IMG/VR virus record: IMGVR_UViG_3300031669_000084 | Span: 1-40,506 of that record | Length of the DNA: 40,506 nucleotides | Origin: a virus | Reading direction: 5' to 3' (one strand) | Shown here: piece after piece, positions 7,047-14,724 of the stretch | Layout: each line of letters opens with the position of its first letter | Numbering within the stretch: the first letter of the stretch is position 1 | The notes under the pieces: model-generated | Database searches by the model: none | Told to the model about the DNA's origin: nothing | Seen by the model: the letters and a program-made list of their open reading frames with translations, nothing else | Made by a program: the position numbers and the translations under genes

Positions 7047-7412
7047 ATGAGTGCTATCAACATTGTGGCGAGACTCAGGGAGAAACAGGAGGAACTCGGC
7101 AGCACCCAGGCAGAGCTGGCGGAGATGCTGGATGTCAGCGAGGGCACGATTAGCCGTGTCTACTCCGGGCGGAGGAACCCCGGAAGGGCGGTGATCATGG
7201 GGATGCTGAAGGTATGGCCGGATGTGTTCAGCGAGAACGGAGGAGGCGATGAAGAGCCGGAGGGCGACGGAGGTAGTGGGGACGCTGGCGATGATCGCGC
7301 TGGTGATCCTGACGGCGACGGAGATAGTGGGGATGCTGGCGATGATCGCGCTGGCGCTCCTGTGGCTCTGCGGGCTGCTGGGGCTCCCGCTGCCGTTGGG
7401 ACAGTAGAGTGA
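7047..7412 (+). CDS. Cro-like XRE regulator with acidic repeat tail
   Basis: A 121-residue protein. Residues 1-65 form a helix-turn-helix domain (TQAELAEMLDVSEGTISRVYSGRRNPG), divergent to the repressor and directly behind the early promoter, the usual place of Cro. Residues 66-121 are low complexity, rich in Asp and Gly, with the repeated block GDSGDAGDDRAG caused by a 51-base tandem duplication. That tail overlaps a second frame starting at 7249 that encodes a membrane protein. The stop overlaps the next GTG as GTGA (7409-7412), which argues that this long frame is translated to its end. Whether the tail has a function is unknown. Confidence 0.7.
   Translation: MSAINIVARLREKQEELGSTQAELAEMLDVSEGTISRVYSGRRNPGRAVIMGMLKVWPDVFSENGGGDEEPEGDGGSGDAGDDRAGDPDGDGDSGDAGDDRAGAPVALRAAGAPAAVGTVE
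7249..7407 (+). CDS. Overlapping small membrane protein with duplicated helix
   Basis: A 52-residue frame inside the 3' half of the Cro-like gene, in a different phase. Its ATG at 7249 has the strongest ribosome binding site nearby (GGAGGAGG, two bases before the ATG). After a basic N-terminus (MKSRR) it has two consecutive copies of a 17-residue hydrophobic unit, ATEVVGTLAMIALVILT and ATEIVGMLAMIALALLW, then LCGLLGLPLPLGQ, giving one or two membrane helices. Stop at 7405-7407 is two bases before the next gene. The start signal and coherent membrane topology support a real overlapping gene. Function unknown. Confidence 0.5.
   Translation: MKSRRATEVVGTLAMIALVILTATEIVGMLAMIALALLWLCGLLGLPLPLGQ
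7263..7364 (+). repeat. 51-base tandem duplication in two overlapping frames
   Basis: Units 7263-7313 and 7314-7364 are nearly identical. In one frame each unit encodes a 17-residue Asp/Gly-rich block of the Cro-like tail; in the other, a 17-residue hydrophobic helix. The unit length, a multiple of three, preserves both frames. Confidence 0.75.
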
Positions 7413-7678
7413 CGATAGACGGGTTCACGATCACGGCGCAGGCCTCGGACGAGGAGATCGGCCGGGCGTTCCTGCGCCTGCTGCTTTCTCTGGGAGGAGA
7501 AACCGATGAGACCCACCAACCTGAGCATGAGCAACTTCATGCCCTACGCCGACGCCGAGCTGGATCTGAGCTCGCTACACCTGGCGTGTCTGGCCGGCGA
7601 GAACGGCCACGGCAAGTCGGCGATCATCGACGCCATCACCTGGGCGTTGTGGGGCAAGGCACGGGCCCGGCGGGATGA
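7409..7678 (+). CDS. Small protein overlapping the start of the SbcC-like gene
   Basis: The GTG at 7409 overlaps the Cro-like stop (GTGA). Residues 1-32 look like normal protein (MTIDGFTITAQASDEEIGRA, then FLRLLLSLGG). From about residue 33 the frame runs out of phase through the start of the next gene for 172 bases and becomes rich in Arg and His, as expected of a shadow reading. The N-terminal part probably marks a real translated gene whose end may have been changed by fusion or loss of a stop. It contains the ribosome binding site of the SbcC-like gene. Function unknown. Confidence 0.4.
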   Translation: MTIDGFTITAQASDEEIGRAFLRLLLSLGGETDETHQPEHEQLHALRRRRAGSELATPGVSGRRERPRQVGDHRRHHLGVVGQGTGPAG

Positions 7679-9767
7679 TGAGCTGATCCGCCTGGGCGAA
7701 GAGCAGATGGAGGTCCGCCTGGACTTCCTCCTCGGTGACCAGCGATACCGAGTGATCCGCCAGAGGGACAGCTCAGGCCGGGGCAACTCCACGCTGGAGT
7801 TCCAGGTGGGGGGCAATGGGCAGTGGAGCGCGCTCTCGGGCAGCGCCATCAGGGAGACGCAGACGATCATCAACGAGACGCTCTCCATGGATTACGACAC
7901 CTTCATCAACTCGGCGCTCTTGCTCCAGGGCCGGGCGGATGAGTTCACGAATCAACCCCCAGGGAAGCGCAAGGAGATCCTGGGGGAGATTTTACGCCTC
8001 CACGATTGGGATGATCTGGAGGAGAGGGCCAAGATCCGGGCCAGAGAGGCGCAGGGAGCGGCCAGCGCCATCGAGGCGAAGGCGCAGAGCATGGACGAGG
8101 AACTGGAGAAGCTCCCCGCCTATGAGGCTGAGCTCGAGGAGGCTTCGGAGCGAGCAGAACTGATCGGGGGTGAGATCGACGAGGCCCAGGGCAGCCTGGA
8201 CCGGAAGAAGGAACAGGTCACAGAGCTATCATTCAAGCAACAGGCGCTGGCAGACGTGGAAGGGGAGGGGCGCCGGCGGAGGGAGGAACTAGAGTCGCTG
8301 CGGCGGCGGATCGAGCATCCTGGTAACCATCTCGGGGCTGATCTGGGATTGGTGCAGGATCAGATCACCGGCTACCAGAAGGAAGCAGCGGAGATCACGC
8401 AGCGGATGATCGGTTTTCATCCCGTGAAGTTGGAGTCATGCCGGGCAAAGGTGGCAGCGGTCCGGAGTGACTTGGCCGGGATGGCGGATCTGGCCGACAA
8501 GAGGAAGGCGCATGAGCAAGAGATTGGCCATCTCTCTGCAGAGAAGGCCAGCCTGACGGCCACGAATACGAGGCTACGAGAGGACATGGACGCCTTGAAG
8601 GAGGAGATGGCGCTCCTCGAGAGAGCGGGGGCCGCATGTCCTCTTTGCGATTCTGAGCTCACCGACGAACACCGCCAGGAGATTCTCTCGGGCAAGCAGG
8701 CCGAGGGCAAGGCGAAGGCGGACGAATATCGGAAGAACAAGGAGATCATCGAGGAAGATGACAACGAATTGAGCGCGTGGCAGCAGGCCCTGCGTGAGAT
8801 AGAGACGGAACTCAATCGGGAGAGATTGCTCCGACAACAGGAGAGTGAAGGCGTCGCGCTAGTAGCGAAGCTAGAGGCCGAACAAGAACGCCTCGAGGAG
8901 TGGAGCGCGCAGGTAGAGAAGCTCAAAGAGTCTATCAGGGAAGCCAAGGATCGCCACGAGACCATGAAGGCCGAGCGGATCGCCGAATGGGAGGGAGAAG
9001 CGGCGAAGCTCGAGGAGACCGTCGGCGAGCTCAGGACCAAGAGCGACGCGCTGCGACTAGAGCTGGCCGGTGCGGACGAACTGACCCGAGCGATGGGGGA
9101 ACTACAGGCGCAGATCCAGAGGCTGGATTTGGAGCTTAATCACGTCCGGCAGAAGGTAGGCGGGGCCCAGCAGAAGCTCGATCATTGCCAGTACCTCGAG
9201 AAGGAGAAGGCGAAGCTGGAGCAGCAGCACGCGGAGGCCTCCTCCTCCTCCTATCTCTACGAGCAGTTGAAGCTGGCCTTCGGCAAACGGGGCATCCAGG
9301 CCATGATCATCGAGACGGTGCTCCCCGAGATCGAGGAGGGCGCCAACGAGCTGCTCGGGAGGATGACGGACGGGCGGATGAGCGTCCAGTTCGAGAGCCA
9401 GAGGGAGACCAAAGCGGGCACCATCAGTGAGACGCTGGACATCCAGGTGGGAGACGAGCTCGGGACGAGGAGCTATGACCTGTTCTCGGGTGGAGAGCGG
9501 TACAGACTGGACTTCGCCATCAGGATCGCCATCTCGCAACTCCTGGCCAGGAGAGCGGGGGCGAGGCTGGAGACGTTGATCCTCGATGAGGGCTTTGGAT
9601 CGCAGGACGCCGCCGGCCGTGAGAGGCTGGTGGAGGCGATCAACTCCATTCAGGGCGACTTCGGATTGGTCCTGGTGGTGACGCACATCGAGGAGTTGAA
9701 GGAGCAGTTCCCCGCGCGGATCGAGGTGGTGAAGGGCCCGGCGGGGAGCGTGGTGAGTGTGAACTGA
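7506..9767 (+). CDS. sbcC: SbcC/Rad50-like SMC-type ATPase
   Basis: A 753-residue ATPase of the Rad50/SbcC type. Walker A is GENGHGKS at 31-38. A long coiled coil is split by a zinc-hook motif CPLC near residue 378. The C-terminal half carries the ABC signature FSGGERYRL near 660 and Walker B LILDEGFGSQD near 690. With its nuclease partner, encoded two genes downstream at 10272, it would form a dimer that opens and trims DNA ends or hairpins, in replication, recombination or removal of host DNA structures. It is shorter than bacterial SbcC, through a shorter coil, which is usual in phages. ATG at 7506 follows GGGAGGAG. Confidence 0.92.
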   Translation: MRPTNLSMSNFMPYADAELDLSSLHLACLAGENGHGKSAIIDAITWALWGKARARRDDELIRLGEEQMEVRLDFLLGDQRYRVIRQRDSSGRGNSTLEFQVGGNGQWSALSGSAIRETQTIINETLSMDYDTFINSALLLQGRADEFTNQPPGKRKEILGEILRLHDWDDLEERAKIRAREAQGAASAIEAKAQSMDEELEKLPAYEAELEEASERAELIGGEIDEAQGSLDRKKEQVTELSFKQQALADVEGEGRRRREELESLRRRIEHPGNHLGADLGLVQDQITGYQKEAAEITQRMIGFHPVKLESCRAKVAAVRSDLAGMADLADKRKAHEQEIGHLSAEKASLTATNTRLREDMDALKEEMALLERAGAACPLCDSELTDEHRQEILSGKQAEGKAKADEYRKNKEIIEEDDNELSAWQQALREIETELNRERLLRQQESEGVALVAKLEAEQERLEEWSAQVEKLKESIREAKDRHETMKAERIAEWEGEAAKLEETVGELRTKSDALRLELAGADELTRAMGELQAQIQRLDLELNHVRQKVGGAQQKLDHCQYLEKEKAKLEQQHAEASSSSYLYEQLKLAFGKRGIQAMIIETVLPEIEEGANELLGRMTDGRMSVQFESQRETKAGTISETLDIQVGDELGTRSYDLFSGGERYRLDFAIRIAISQLLARRAGARLETLILDEGFGSQDAAGRERLVEAINSIQGDFGLVLVVTHIEELKEQFPARIEVVKGPAGSVVSVN

Positions 9768-9768
9768 G

Positions 9769-10275
9769 ATGATATTCAAGCAGTGGGAGCAAGTGCTGGG
9801 GTTGACCCTACCGCTCAAGAGCCAGACGCGGCGGGTCAATTGCCCCTACGAACTCGCCGTGCAGCTATGGAAGCATGGGTGGAGCTATCCCCGGAACAAT
9901 CGTAGGACTTCAGGAGGGAGTGTTTATCGTCCATATACTCCTTGGGATGAATGGCAGAAGCGACATCCGATCACCGATGCCCAGATTGCCGAGGCCAACC
10001 GCATCCTTGCTGAGCACGTCGTCACCCTTCCGGTCCAGCCGGGCCGGGGCAAGAAGTCTATGGGCCGGATACGAATAACCAAGATACGGCGGGAGAGGCT
10101 ACAAGACATCAAGCCAGAAGAGTTCCGTAAGGAAGGGCTAGTCAGTGGTGCCCCGATTATGATTCTGTGGTTTATCGAACTGTGGAGCAAGATGTACCGG
10201 AAGCCCTACCGCTGGGAGGACAACCCCGATGTGTGGGTGCTGGAGTTTGAACTGGTCAAAGGGAGTGAATCATGA
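9769..10275 (+). CDS. ASCH/PUA-like domain protein
   Basis: A 168-residue protein placed between the sbcC- and sbcD-like genes and overlapping the latter by ATGA. The motif pattern fits phage ASCH-like proteins: an N-terminal LKSQTRRV, a central PGRGKKSMGRIRITKI and a C-terminal WEDNPDVWVLEFEL. The ASCH fold is related to PUA RNA-binding domains and is thought to bind modified nucleotides or RNA. No catalytic site is certain. Whether it acts with the SbcCD-like pair or is a passenger cannot be told; insertion exactly between the two subunit genes makes a linked role plausible. Confidence 0.6.
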   Translation: MIFKQWEQVLGLTLPLKSQTRRVNCPYELAVQLWKHGWSYPRNNRRTSGGSVYRPYTPWDEWQKRHPITDAQIAEANRILAEHVVTLPVQPGRGKKSMGRIRITKIRRERLQDIKPEEFRKEGLVSGAPIMILWFIELWSKMYRKPYRWEDNPDVWVLEFELVKGSES

Positions 10276-11501
10276 GAATCCTACACTTCGCTGATGCGCA
10301 CACTGGTTTGGATGACTCAGGGCCCATCGATCGGCAGACAGGGCTGAGCGCGCGCTTGACGGACTACCTGGATTCGCTGGACCGGATCGCCGAGTACGTG
10401 GAAACGCAGGACATCAACGTGGTGGTCTTCTCCGGCGATGCCTTCCACGTCTGCCGGCCCACCCCCACTTTCGAGCGGGAGTTCGCCAAGAGAATCAACA
10501 GGATGGCCTCCAGTGCCCCCGTGGTCGTGCTGGTGGGCAACCATGACATGCCGGGAGCGTTCGGAAAGGCGCATCCTCTGGCGATCTACTCGGCACTCCA
10601 TGTGCCGGAGGTGCATGTGGTGGACCGGCCTCAGTTGCTGCACCTGGAGACCCATGCAGGCTCGATCCAAGTCGTGGGGATCCCCTGGCCCAGCAGGCAC
10701 AACGTGATGACCTCTGAGAAGGTCGCCGGTTTGCCCAAAGAGGAAGTCAACCGCCTGATCGGCGAAGCGGTGGCGGAGAGCATACAGAAGCTGGCCCGGA
10801 AGATGGACCCCGATTTGCCCTCCATCCTGGCGGCCCATCTGAGCGTCGAGGGCGGCGACATGGGCGGAGGCACGCCGGTGGGGTTGGGAACTGAGATCTC
10901 CTTGCCTCTCGAGGCGGTGGCGCTGCCACAGTTTGACTACGTGGCCCTGGGCCACCTCCACAAATACCAATCGCTGAACGACAGCCCGCCCGTGGTGTAT
11001 GCCGGCAGCATCGAGAGGAACGACTTCGGCGAGGAGCACGAGGAGAAGGGCTTCGTGGTAGTGGAGTTGGGGAACGGGGACGAGGATGATCTGCTCGAGG
11101 GGGCATTCACCAGCGTGGAGTTCGTGCCCCTGCCGGCGAGGAAGTTCGTGACCATCCAGGTCTCTCTTGATGGTACGGATCCCACCCAGGCGGTGCTCCA
11201 GGCGATCGGGGAGCGGCAGATCGAGGACGCGATAGTGAGGGTGATCATCGAGGGCACGGCGGAGCAAGCGGCGCTGCTGGATGAGACGCAGGTGCAGCGG
11301 GCGCTGAAGCCGGCCCTGCGCCAGGCGGTGAACAAGAGGATCGAGCGGGAGACCAGGACGCGCCTCGAGGGGATGAGCTATCAGGAGATGAGTCCCTATG
11401 CTCTGCTGGGGGCATATCTGGAGAGCAACGGGAAGGGGCCGGAGGAGTGTGAGGCGCTGATGAAGGCGGCAGAGGAGTTGATGATGGAGGTGGCGGCATG
11501 A
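10272..11501 (+). CDS. sbcD: SbcD/Mre11-like nuclease
   Basis: A 409-residue metallophosphoesterase. All phosphoesterase motifs are visible: DAH at 8-10, GDAFH at 55-59, GNHD at 89-92, H189 in LAAHLS, and GHLH at 227-230. These bind two metal ions (usually manganese) and cut DNA. The C-terminal half should form the capping and SbcC-binding regions. The start ATG overlaps the ASCH-like gene stop (ATGA), so the three genes are translationally coupled. It is the nuclease partner of the ATPase at 7506. A function in phage DNA recombination or end processing is inferred from the family. Confidence 0.92.
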   Translation: MRILHFADAHTGLDDSGPIDRQTGLSARLTDYLDSLDRIAEYVETQDINVVVFSGDAFHVCRPTPTFEREFAKRINRMASSAPVVVLVGNHDMPGAFGKAHPLAIYSALHVPEVHVVDRPQLLHLETHAGSIQVVGIPWPSRHNVMTSEKVAGLPKEEVNRLIGEAVAESIQKLARKMDPDLPSILAAHLSVEGGDMGGGTPVGLGTEISLPLEAVALPQFDYVALGHLHKYQSLNDSPPVVYAGSIERNDFGEEHEEKGFVVVELGNGDEDDLLEGAFTSVEFVPLPARKFVTIQVSLDGTDPTQAVLQAIGERQIEDAIVRVIIEGTAEQAALLDETQVQRALKPALRQAVNKRIERETRTRLEGMSYQEMSPYALLGAYLESNGKGPEECEALMKAAEELMMEVAA

Positions 11502-11713
11502 GCTGCGAGATCGAGGGCTACTGCGAGAACTGTAGACGGATTGTGAGTTGTGGCCAGTTGAAAGGTGAAGACAGTCTCTTCACGATTTGTCTGAGTTGTG
11601 GCGCGCTCATCATGTCTCAGCCCGTAGATAAGTTCACGAAGCTAGAGCAGAGGATCAGGGAGTTGGAAGAGTTCGCGGAGGAGCTGAAACAAAGGGAGGA
11701 GAAGGATGTCTAA
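11498..11713 (+). CDS. Small zinc-ribbon protein with coiled-coil tail
   Basis: A 71-residue protein starting with ATGA overlap at the sbcD-like stop. Two CxxC pairs, CENC at 9-12 and CLSC at 31-34, form a likely zinc ribbon; a fifth Cys lies at 18. Residues 47-69 are a charged helix (KLEQRIRELEEFAEELKQR) likely to form a coiled coil. Such proteins often bind nucleic acid or RNA polymerase, but nothing more specific can be read. It overlaps the next gene by eight bases. Confidence 0.65.
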   Translation: MSCEIEGYCENCRRIVSCGQLKGEDSLFTICLSCGALIMSQPVDKFTKLEQRIRELEEFAEELKQREEKDV

Positions 11714-11933
11714 CATAGTCCAGCAGATCGTGGAGCGGGGAATGGAGGAGAAACAGGGCAAGCCCAATTGCTCACGCTGTGCCGATGAAGACCATTGCCT
11801 GATTGCCTTCATGGGTCCAGCGATCAAGATCAAGCCCAGCTACGTTGCAGCTCCTGGCTGTGGCCGGTTCGAGCCCAAGAGATATGATGCGGGGGAGGAG
11901 GACGATGCAGATCAAGGGTCTGAGAAAGGTTAA
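11706..11933 (+). CDS. Small Cys-containing protein
   Basis: A 75-residue protein with four Cys (CSRCADEDHC near 22-31 and C52), spaced loosely enough for a metal or iron-sulfur site. The C-terminus is acidic. ATG at 11706 overlaps the previous gene end, and its 3' end overlaps the next gene (11905), so it belongs to the same coupled operon. Family and function are not recognised. Confidence 0.6.
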   Translation: MSNIVQQIVERGMEEKQGKPNCSRCADEDHCLIAFMGPAIKIKPSYVAAPGCGRFEPKRYDAGEEDDADQGSEKG

Positions 11934-12879
11934 GCGGTTCAAAATCATCGGGCGGATCGGCCTGGGGATCACCGTGCCTGTCCTGGACAAAAAGACGGGG
12001 CAGCAGGTGATCAGGGATGGGGAGCCGGTGACCATGCCGCAGTCCACCGATCATTTCGTTGTGCCCCCAGAAGTGGCTGAGGTCCTGCGCGACAGCACGC
12101 CCAAGGCGATGCGGATCCACTTCGAGAGAGACAGCCTGGATGACGTGTTCCCCACCGGCCTGATGCAGTTCCGGGGCAACGGCGATCTGATCTGCATGGG
12201 CGATGGCGAGAGGGTCACCTTCCGCCGGCACATCGCTTCCGATCACTCCACCGAGACGGTGGTCTACGAGAGGGTCGCGCGTTGGGATCGGATCGAGGAG
12301 CTGGGCCTGCTGGAGGAGAAGAAGTGGGCCGACGAGAAGAACGGCTACGGCACCACCGAGCGGATCGGAACGAACGCGATCAAGTGTCTCTACATGGATT
12401 GCCCGCGGTACAAGGCGCTGCTCTGCAAACCCACCGGGAAGCTCAGGTTCTGCATCGAGGGCGTCACCACGCGCCAAGGGTATTACCAAATGACCGTCCA
12501 CTTCAACCCCATGAGAGAGATCATCACTCAGCTCGACGATGGCCGGCAGCGGATCAGGAACCACACTGGCCGGGCCACCATCGTCTGGCCCGCGAAGTGG
12601 CGGCTGAAGCTCACGGGGCCCACAGAGCAATGGATGAATGTCAGGAAGGGCGGGCAGACCGAGAAGCGCCTGATCAAAAACATCTACACGCCCGAGCTGG
12701 AGCTGGATCCTCTGTGGCTGGAGGACCTCGAGGCGGGCCGGGTGGAGTTTCCCCAGATGGAGACGCTGACGGACACCGACGTCTGGGGTCCGCAAGAGGA
12801 AGAGTTGGACAAGAGCCTTCTCGATCCAGAGCCGTTCGTGGAGAGCAGCAACGACGAAGAGGATGATCTGCCGTTCTGA
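11905..12879 (+). CDS. Putative gp3-like recombination directionality factor with SSB-like tail
   Basis: A 324-residue protein. I chose ATG 11905 because of the strong GGGGGAGGAGG just before it. The middle part carries a block resembling the phiC31 gp3-like family: LICMGDGERVTFR, then CLYMDCPRYKALLCKPTGKL, with a likely metal-binding Cys cluster (about residues 162-175). In that family the protein binds a large serine integrase and switches it to excision. The C-terminus ends in NDEEDDLPF, closely like the acidic tip by which SSB proteins dock host repair proteins. Presence of a serine integrase supports the call. An alternative is a general DNA-binding replication protein. Confidence 0.5.
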   Translation: MQIKGLRKVKRFKIIGRIGLGITVPVLDKKTGQQVIRDGEPVTMPQSTDHFVVPPEVAEVLRDSTPKAMRIHFERDSLDDVFPTGLMQFRGNGDLICMGDGERVTFRRHIASDHSTETVVYERVARWDRIEELGLLEEKKWADEKNGYGTTERIGTNAIKCLYMDCPRYKALLCKPTGKLRFCIEGVTTRQGYYQMTVHFNPMREIITQLDDGRQRIRNHTGRATIVWPAKWRLKLTGPTEQWMNVRKGGQTEKRLIKNIYTPELELDPLWLEDLEAGRVEFPQMETLTDTDVWGPQEEELDKSLLDPEPFVESSNDEEDDLPF

Positions 12880-12904
12880 GATAGTAGCGGGCGGGAAGTG
12901 AGAT

Positions 12905-13138
12905 ATGGCCTGGCCTAAGCACGTCGGACAGGTGATTCAACTGCTGGAGGATGGAATCTATGTCATCATCGAACTCCGGGGATACCTCGAAGCCAAGGCT
13001 GGCGACGGTGATACGCGGGCAGCCCAATATGCGGGCCGACTGGAGGGAGTCCAGAACCTCTTCAAGCTCATCCGGCAGCAGCAGTATGAACAGATTGGAC
13101 TCTTCGGGCCCGAAGAACACAGCAAAGCCAAAGAGTGA
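12905..13138 (+). CDS. Hypothetical protein, 77 residues
   Basis: A short, mostly helical protein beginning MAWPKHVGQVIQLLEDGIYV, with no Cys pairs and no membrane helix long enough to be sure. It lies 25 bases after the gp3-like gene, behind a weak GAAGTGAG. Its end overlaps the next frame. In the early operon; function not recognised. Confidence 0.55.
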   Translation: MAWPKHVGQVIQLLEDGIYVIIELRGYLEAKAGDGDTRAAQYAGRLEGVQNLFKLIRQQQYEQIGLFGPEEHSKAKE

Positions 13139-13391
13139 TCTCCGCATCCCCTGGGATGAGCAGGGCTCGCTGGCCATGGTCTACAGCCTGAGCTACTTGG
13201 GGATCGATTGTCGCTTCCACGCGGACAACGGCGCGGGGGTGCTGCTGATCAGCATGGACGAGGAGCAGGATGCCCGGGTTCATACCCTGTGGGACGCGCT
13301 CAGCGATCTGAGGGTGAGATACATCGAGGCCAGACAAGAGGCCGCAGGCACGCAGCTCACGTATCTGGAGGGCGATGGTGCTGCCGAGTAG
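13086..13391 (+). CDS. Hypothetical protein, start uncertain
   Basis: The conserved-looking core runs from about 13140: LRIPWDEQGSLAMVYSLSYL and LISMDEEQDARVHTLWDAL. It looks like a small alpha/beta domain. ATG 13086 has no Shine-Dalgarno and lies inside the previous gene; ATG 13176 is the alternative and would remove 30 residues. The stop overlaps the replication gene start at 13375. No function is recognised; its position before the initiator-like gene suggests a replication-linked accessory role at most. Confidence 0.5.
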   Translation: MNRLDSSGPKNTAKPKSDLRIPWDEQGSLAMVYSLSYLGIDCRFHADNGAGVLLISMDEEQDARVHTLWDALSDLRVRYIEARQEAAGTQLTYLEGDGAAE

Positions 13392-14067
13392 ATATACGCT
13401 CTATCCCACGTCGGTGCTCAGGATGTCGGAGGTGCCGATTCACCTGCGCTGGACCTACCTGGTGCTGTACGCGCTGGCGTGGGTGCACGATTATCAGTGG
13501 CTCGACCAGACGCATCAGCAGCTCTCACAAACATTCACAGCCCTGGAGGGAGAGGAGATCAGTCCCAGGGGGATCAGACAGCGGCTTACCGACCTGGCTG
13601 GGCATGGCCTCATCGAGAGGCGGCAGGTGGGAGGTCGATACAGAACGTACCTCATGGTACGCCACGACAAGGGTGACGCCCCCAGCGTCACCTCTGAGGC
13701 GAGGGGTGACGCCCAGCAACGTCACCCTATTAAGAATAACTATGTTGTTGATGGGATTGATGTATCTGATTCACCAGAACAACAACAACATAATATTAAA
13801 CAGGGTGACGTTGACGAAATCTGCGCGCTCCTCGAAGGCATAGGGGTCTGGGGGAATGTGGCCCGGCGCCTGGCGGAGCAGGAGCACGTCAGTCTGGAGT
13901 ACGTGGAGCAGATCATCGCGCACCGGGCCCGGGAGGCAGGGCGGGGCAATAACCTGGGGGTGCCATGGGTGGTGAAGATGATCGGTGAGGGTTGGCAGCC
14001 CCCCCAGGAAGTGCCCGATCGATACCGCTACGTGCACGGGAAGTATGCGGAGTACGTGAAGCGATGA
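13375..14067 (+). CDS. Replication-initiator-like protein (winged helix) with internal origin
   Basis: A 230-residue protein. Residues 20-95 look like a winged helix (WTYLVLYALAWVHDYQW, ISPRGIRQRLTDLAGHGLIERR, then a wing RYRTYLMV). A polar, Gln/Asn-rich linker at about 98-142 is encoded by the iteron and AT-rich DNA at 13671-13810. The C-terminal part (145-230) is helical and resembles the DnaD-like or O-protein ends that recruit helicase loaders. A DNA-binding N-terminus, origin-like DNA within the gene and a helical C-terminus match the layout of lambda O and similar initiators. No polymerase or helicase gene is present, so host enzymes would be recruited. Confidence 0.6.
   Translation: MVLPSRYTLYPTSVLRMSEVPIHLRWTYLVLYALAWVHDYQWLDQTHQQLSQTFTALEGEEISPRGIRQRLTDLAGHGLIERRQVGGRYRTYLMVRHDKGDAPSVTSEARGDAQQRHPIKNNYVVDGIDVSDSPEQQQHNIKQGDVDEICALLEGIGVWGNVARRLAEQEHVSLEYVEQIIAHRAREAGRGNNLGVPWVVKMIGEGWQPPQEVPDRYRYVHGKYAEYVKR
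13671..13810. other. Putative replication origin (iterons plus AT-rich segment)
   Basis: Five copies of GGTGACG occur within 140 bases: forward at 13672 and 13704, reverse at 13685 and 13720, forward at 13803. The first four form two perfect eight-base inverted pairs. Between copies four and five lies an AT-rich stretch of about 75 bases (13728-13802), in sharp contrast to the GC-rich neighbourhood. Iterons beside an unwinding element inside an initiator gene is the lambda-type origin plan. Confidence 0.55.
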
Positions 14068-14492
14068 GAGCCAGAGAGTGCGTCCTGACCTTCGTGGAAC
14101 CAGGTCTCCAGCGGCGGGTGTTCGCAGGGAAGATCGTCTGGCTGCACGTTCGGCATGGAGGCGGAATCTATGCCTACATGAACGACGTCAGGCTGGATCG
14201 GGACCTGATGAGGGACCTGGACGCCTGGGGCGTGGCGCCGTGCGTCCTGGAAGTGATGGGCCGCATGGCGATCGACGTGATCCACTACTGCTGCCGCGAC
14301 GAGGATGTCACCTACGTGAGCTCGCCGGGGCAGGTGAGGCGATACGGGGAGCTGCTGCGTTGCTCGGGGCGGGGGGCGCACTGGCACCTGCCGCGGCGGT
14401 ACTGGCAGAGGGTCAAGGGGATCCAGCGATACCGTTGGATCAACACGCAGATGGAGCTGGAATGGCTGGAGCCGGAGGTGGTGCGTGGCTGA
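14064..14492 (+). CDS. Hypothetical early protein, 142 residues
   Basis: The start ATG overlaps the initiator gene stop (ATGA). The protein is rich in Arg, Trp and Tyr and may be a small alpha/beta domain (CVLTFVEPGLQRRVFAGKIV; IYAYMNDVRLDRDLM). Two adjacent Cys at about 75-76 and C99 do not form a clear zinc site. Its last eight residues, LEPEVVRG, are nearly repeated at the end of the next gene, where the same DNA supplies the following gene's ribosome binding site and GTG start. Function unknown. Confidence 0.55.
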   Translation: MRARECVLTFVEPGLQRRVFAGKIVWLHVRHGGGIYAYMNDVRLDRDLMRDLDAWGVAPCVLEVMGRMAIDVIHYCCRDEDVTYVSSPGQVRRYGELLRCSGRGAHWHLPRRYWQRVKGIQRYRWINTQMELEWLEPEVVRG

Positions 14493-14724
14493 GTTGGTGG
14501 GGATCCAACGATGCCTCGCTTCCGAAATCTGGGTCGGCTTTCCCGCCAAGATCATCAAGGCGGCATGTATCAAGGAATGCGGCGAAGACGAGATGGGGGA
14601 ATGCTGGGGTGAGCATGGTCCGCAGCCCGGGCAACGTTATGAGTGCACCTCTTGCTACTGCGAGGCTGTGTGGACATACCCTGACGAGATAGGTTACATC
14701 GAGCCGGAGGTGGCGCGTGGCTGA
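14469..14724 (+). repeat. Repeated gene-junction cassettes
   Basis: Bases 14469-14492 and 14701-14724 are 23/24 identical. Each holds the end of one gene, a GGAGG ribosome binding site and the GTG start of the next. The gene between them is therefore flanked by direct repeats. A second pair of identical 16-base junctions (GGGGAGGAGACGATGA) is at 14872-14887 and 15090-15105. Confidence 0.7.
14485..14724 (+). CDS. Small Cys-rich protein, 79 residues
   Basis: The GTG start at 14485 lies inside the end of the preceding gene behind GGAGGTGG. The protein has several Cys (C10, C28, C32, C40, and CTSCYC near 54-59), enough for a zinc site. Its C-terminus, IEPEVARG, copies that of the preceding protein because the same junction DNA is repeated. 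It thus looks like a cassette inserted between two copies of the junction. Function not recognised. Confidence 0.6.
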   Translation: MAELVGIQRCLASEIWVGFPAKIIKAACIKECGEDEMGECWGEHGPQPGQRYECTSCYCEAVWTYPDEIGYIEPEVARG

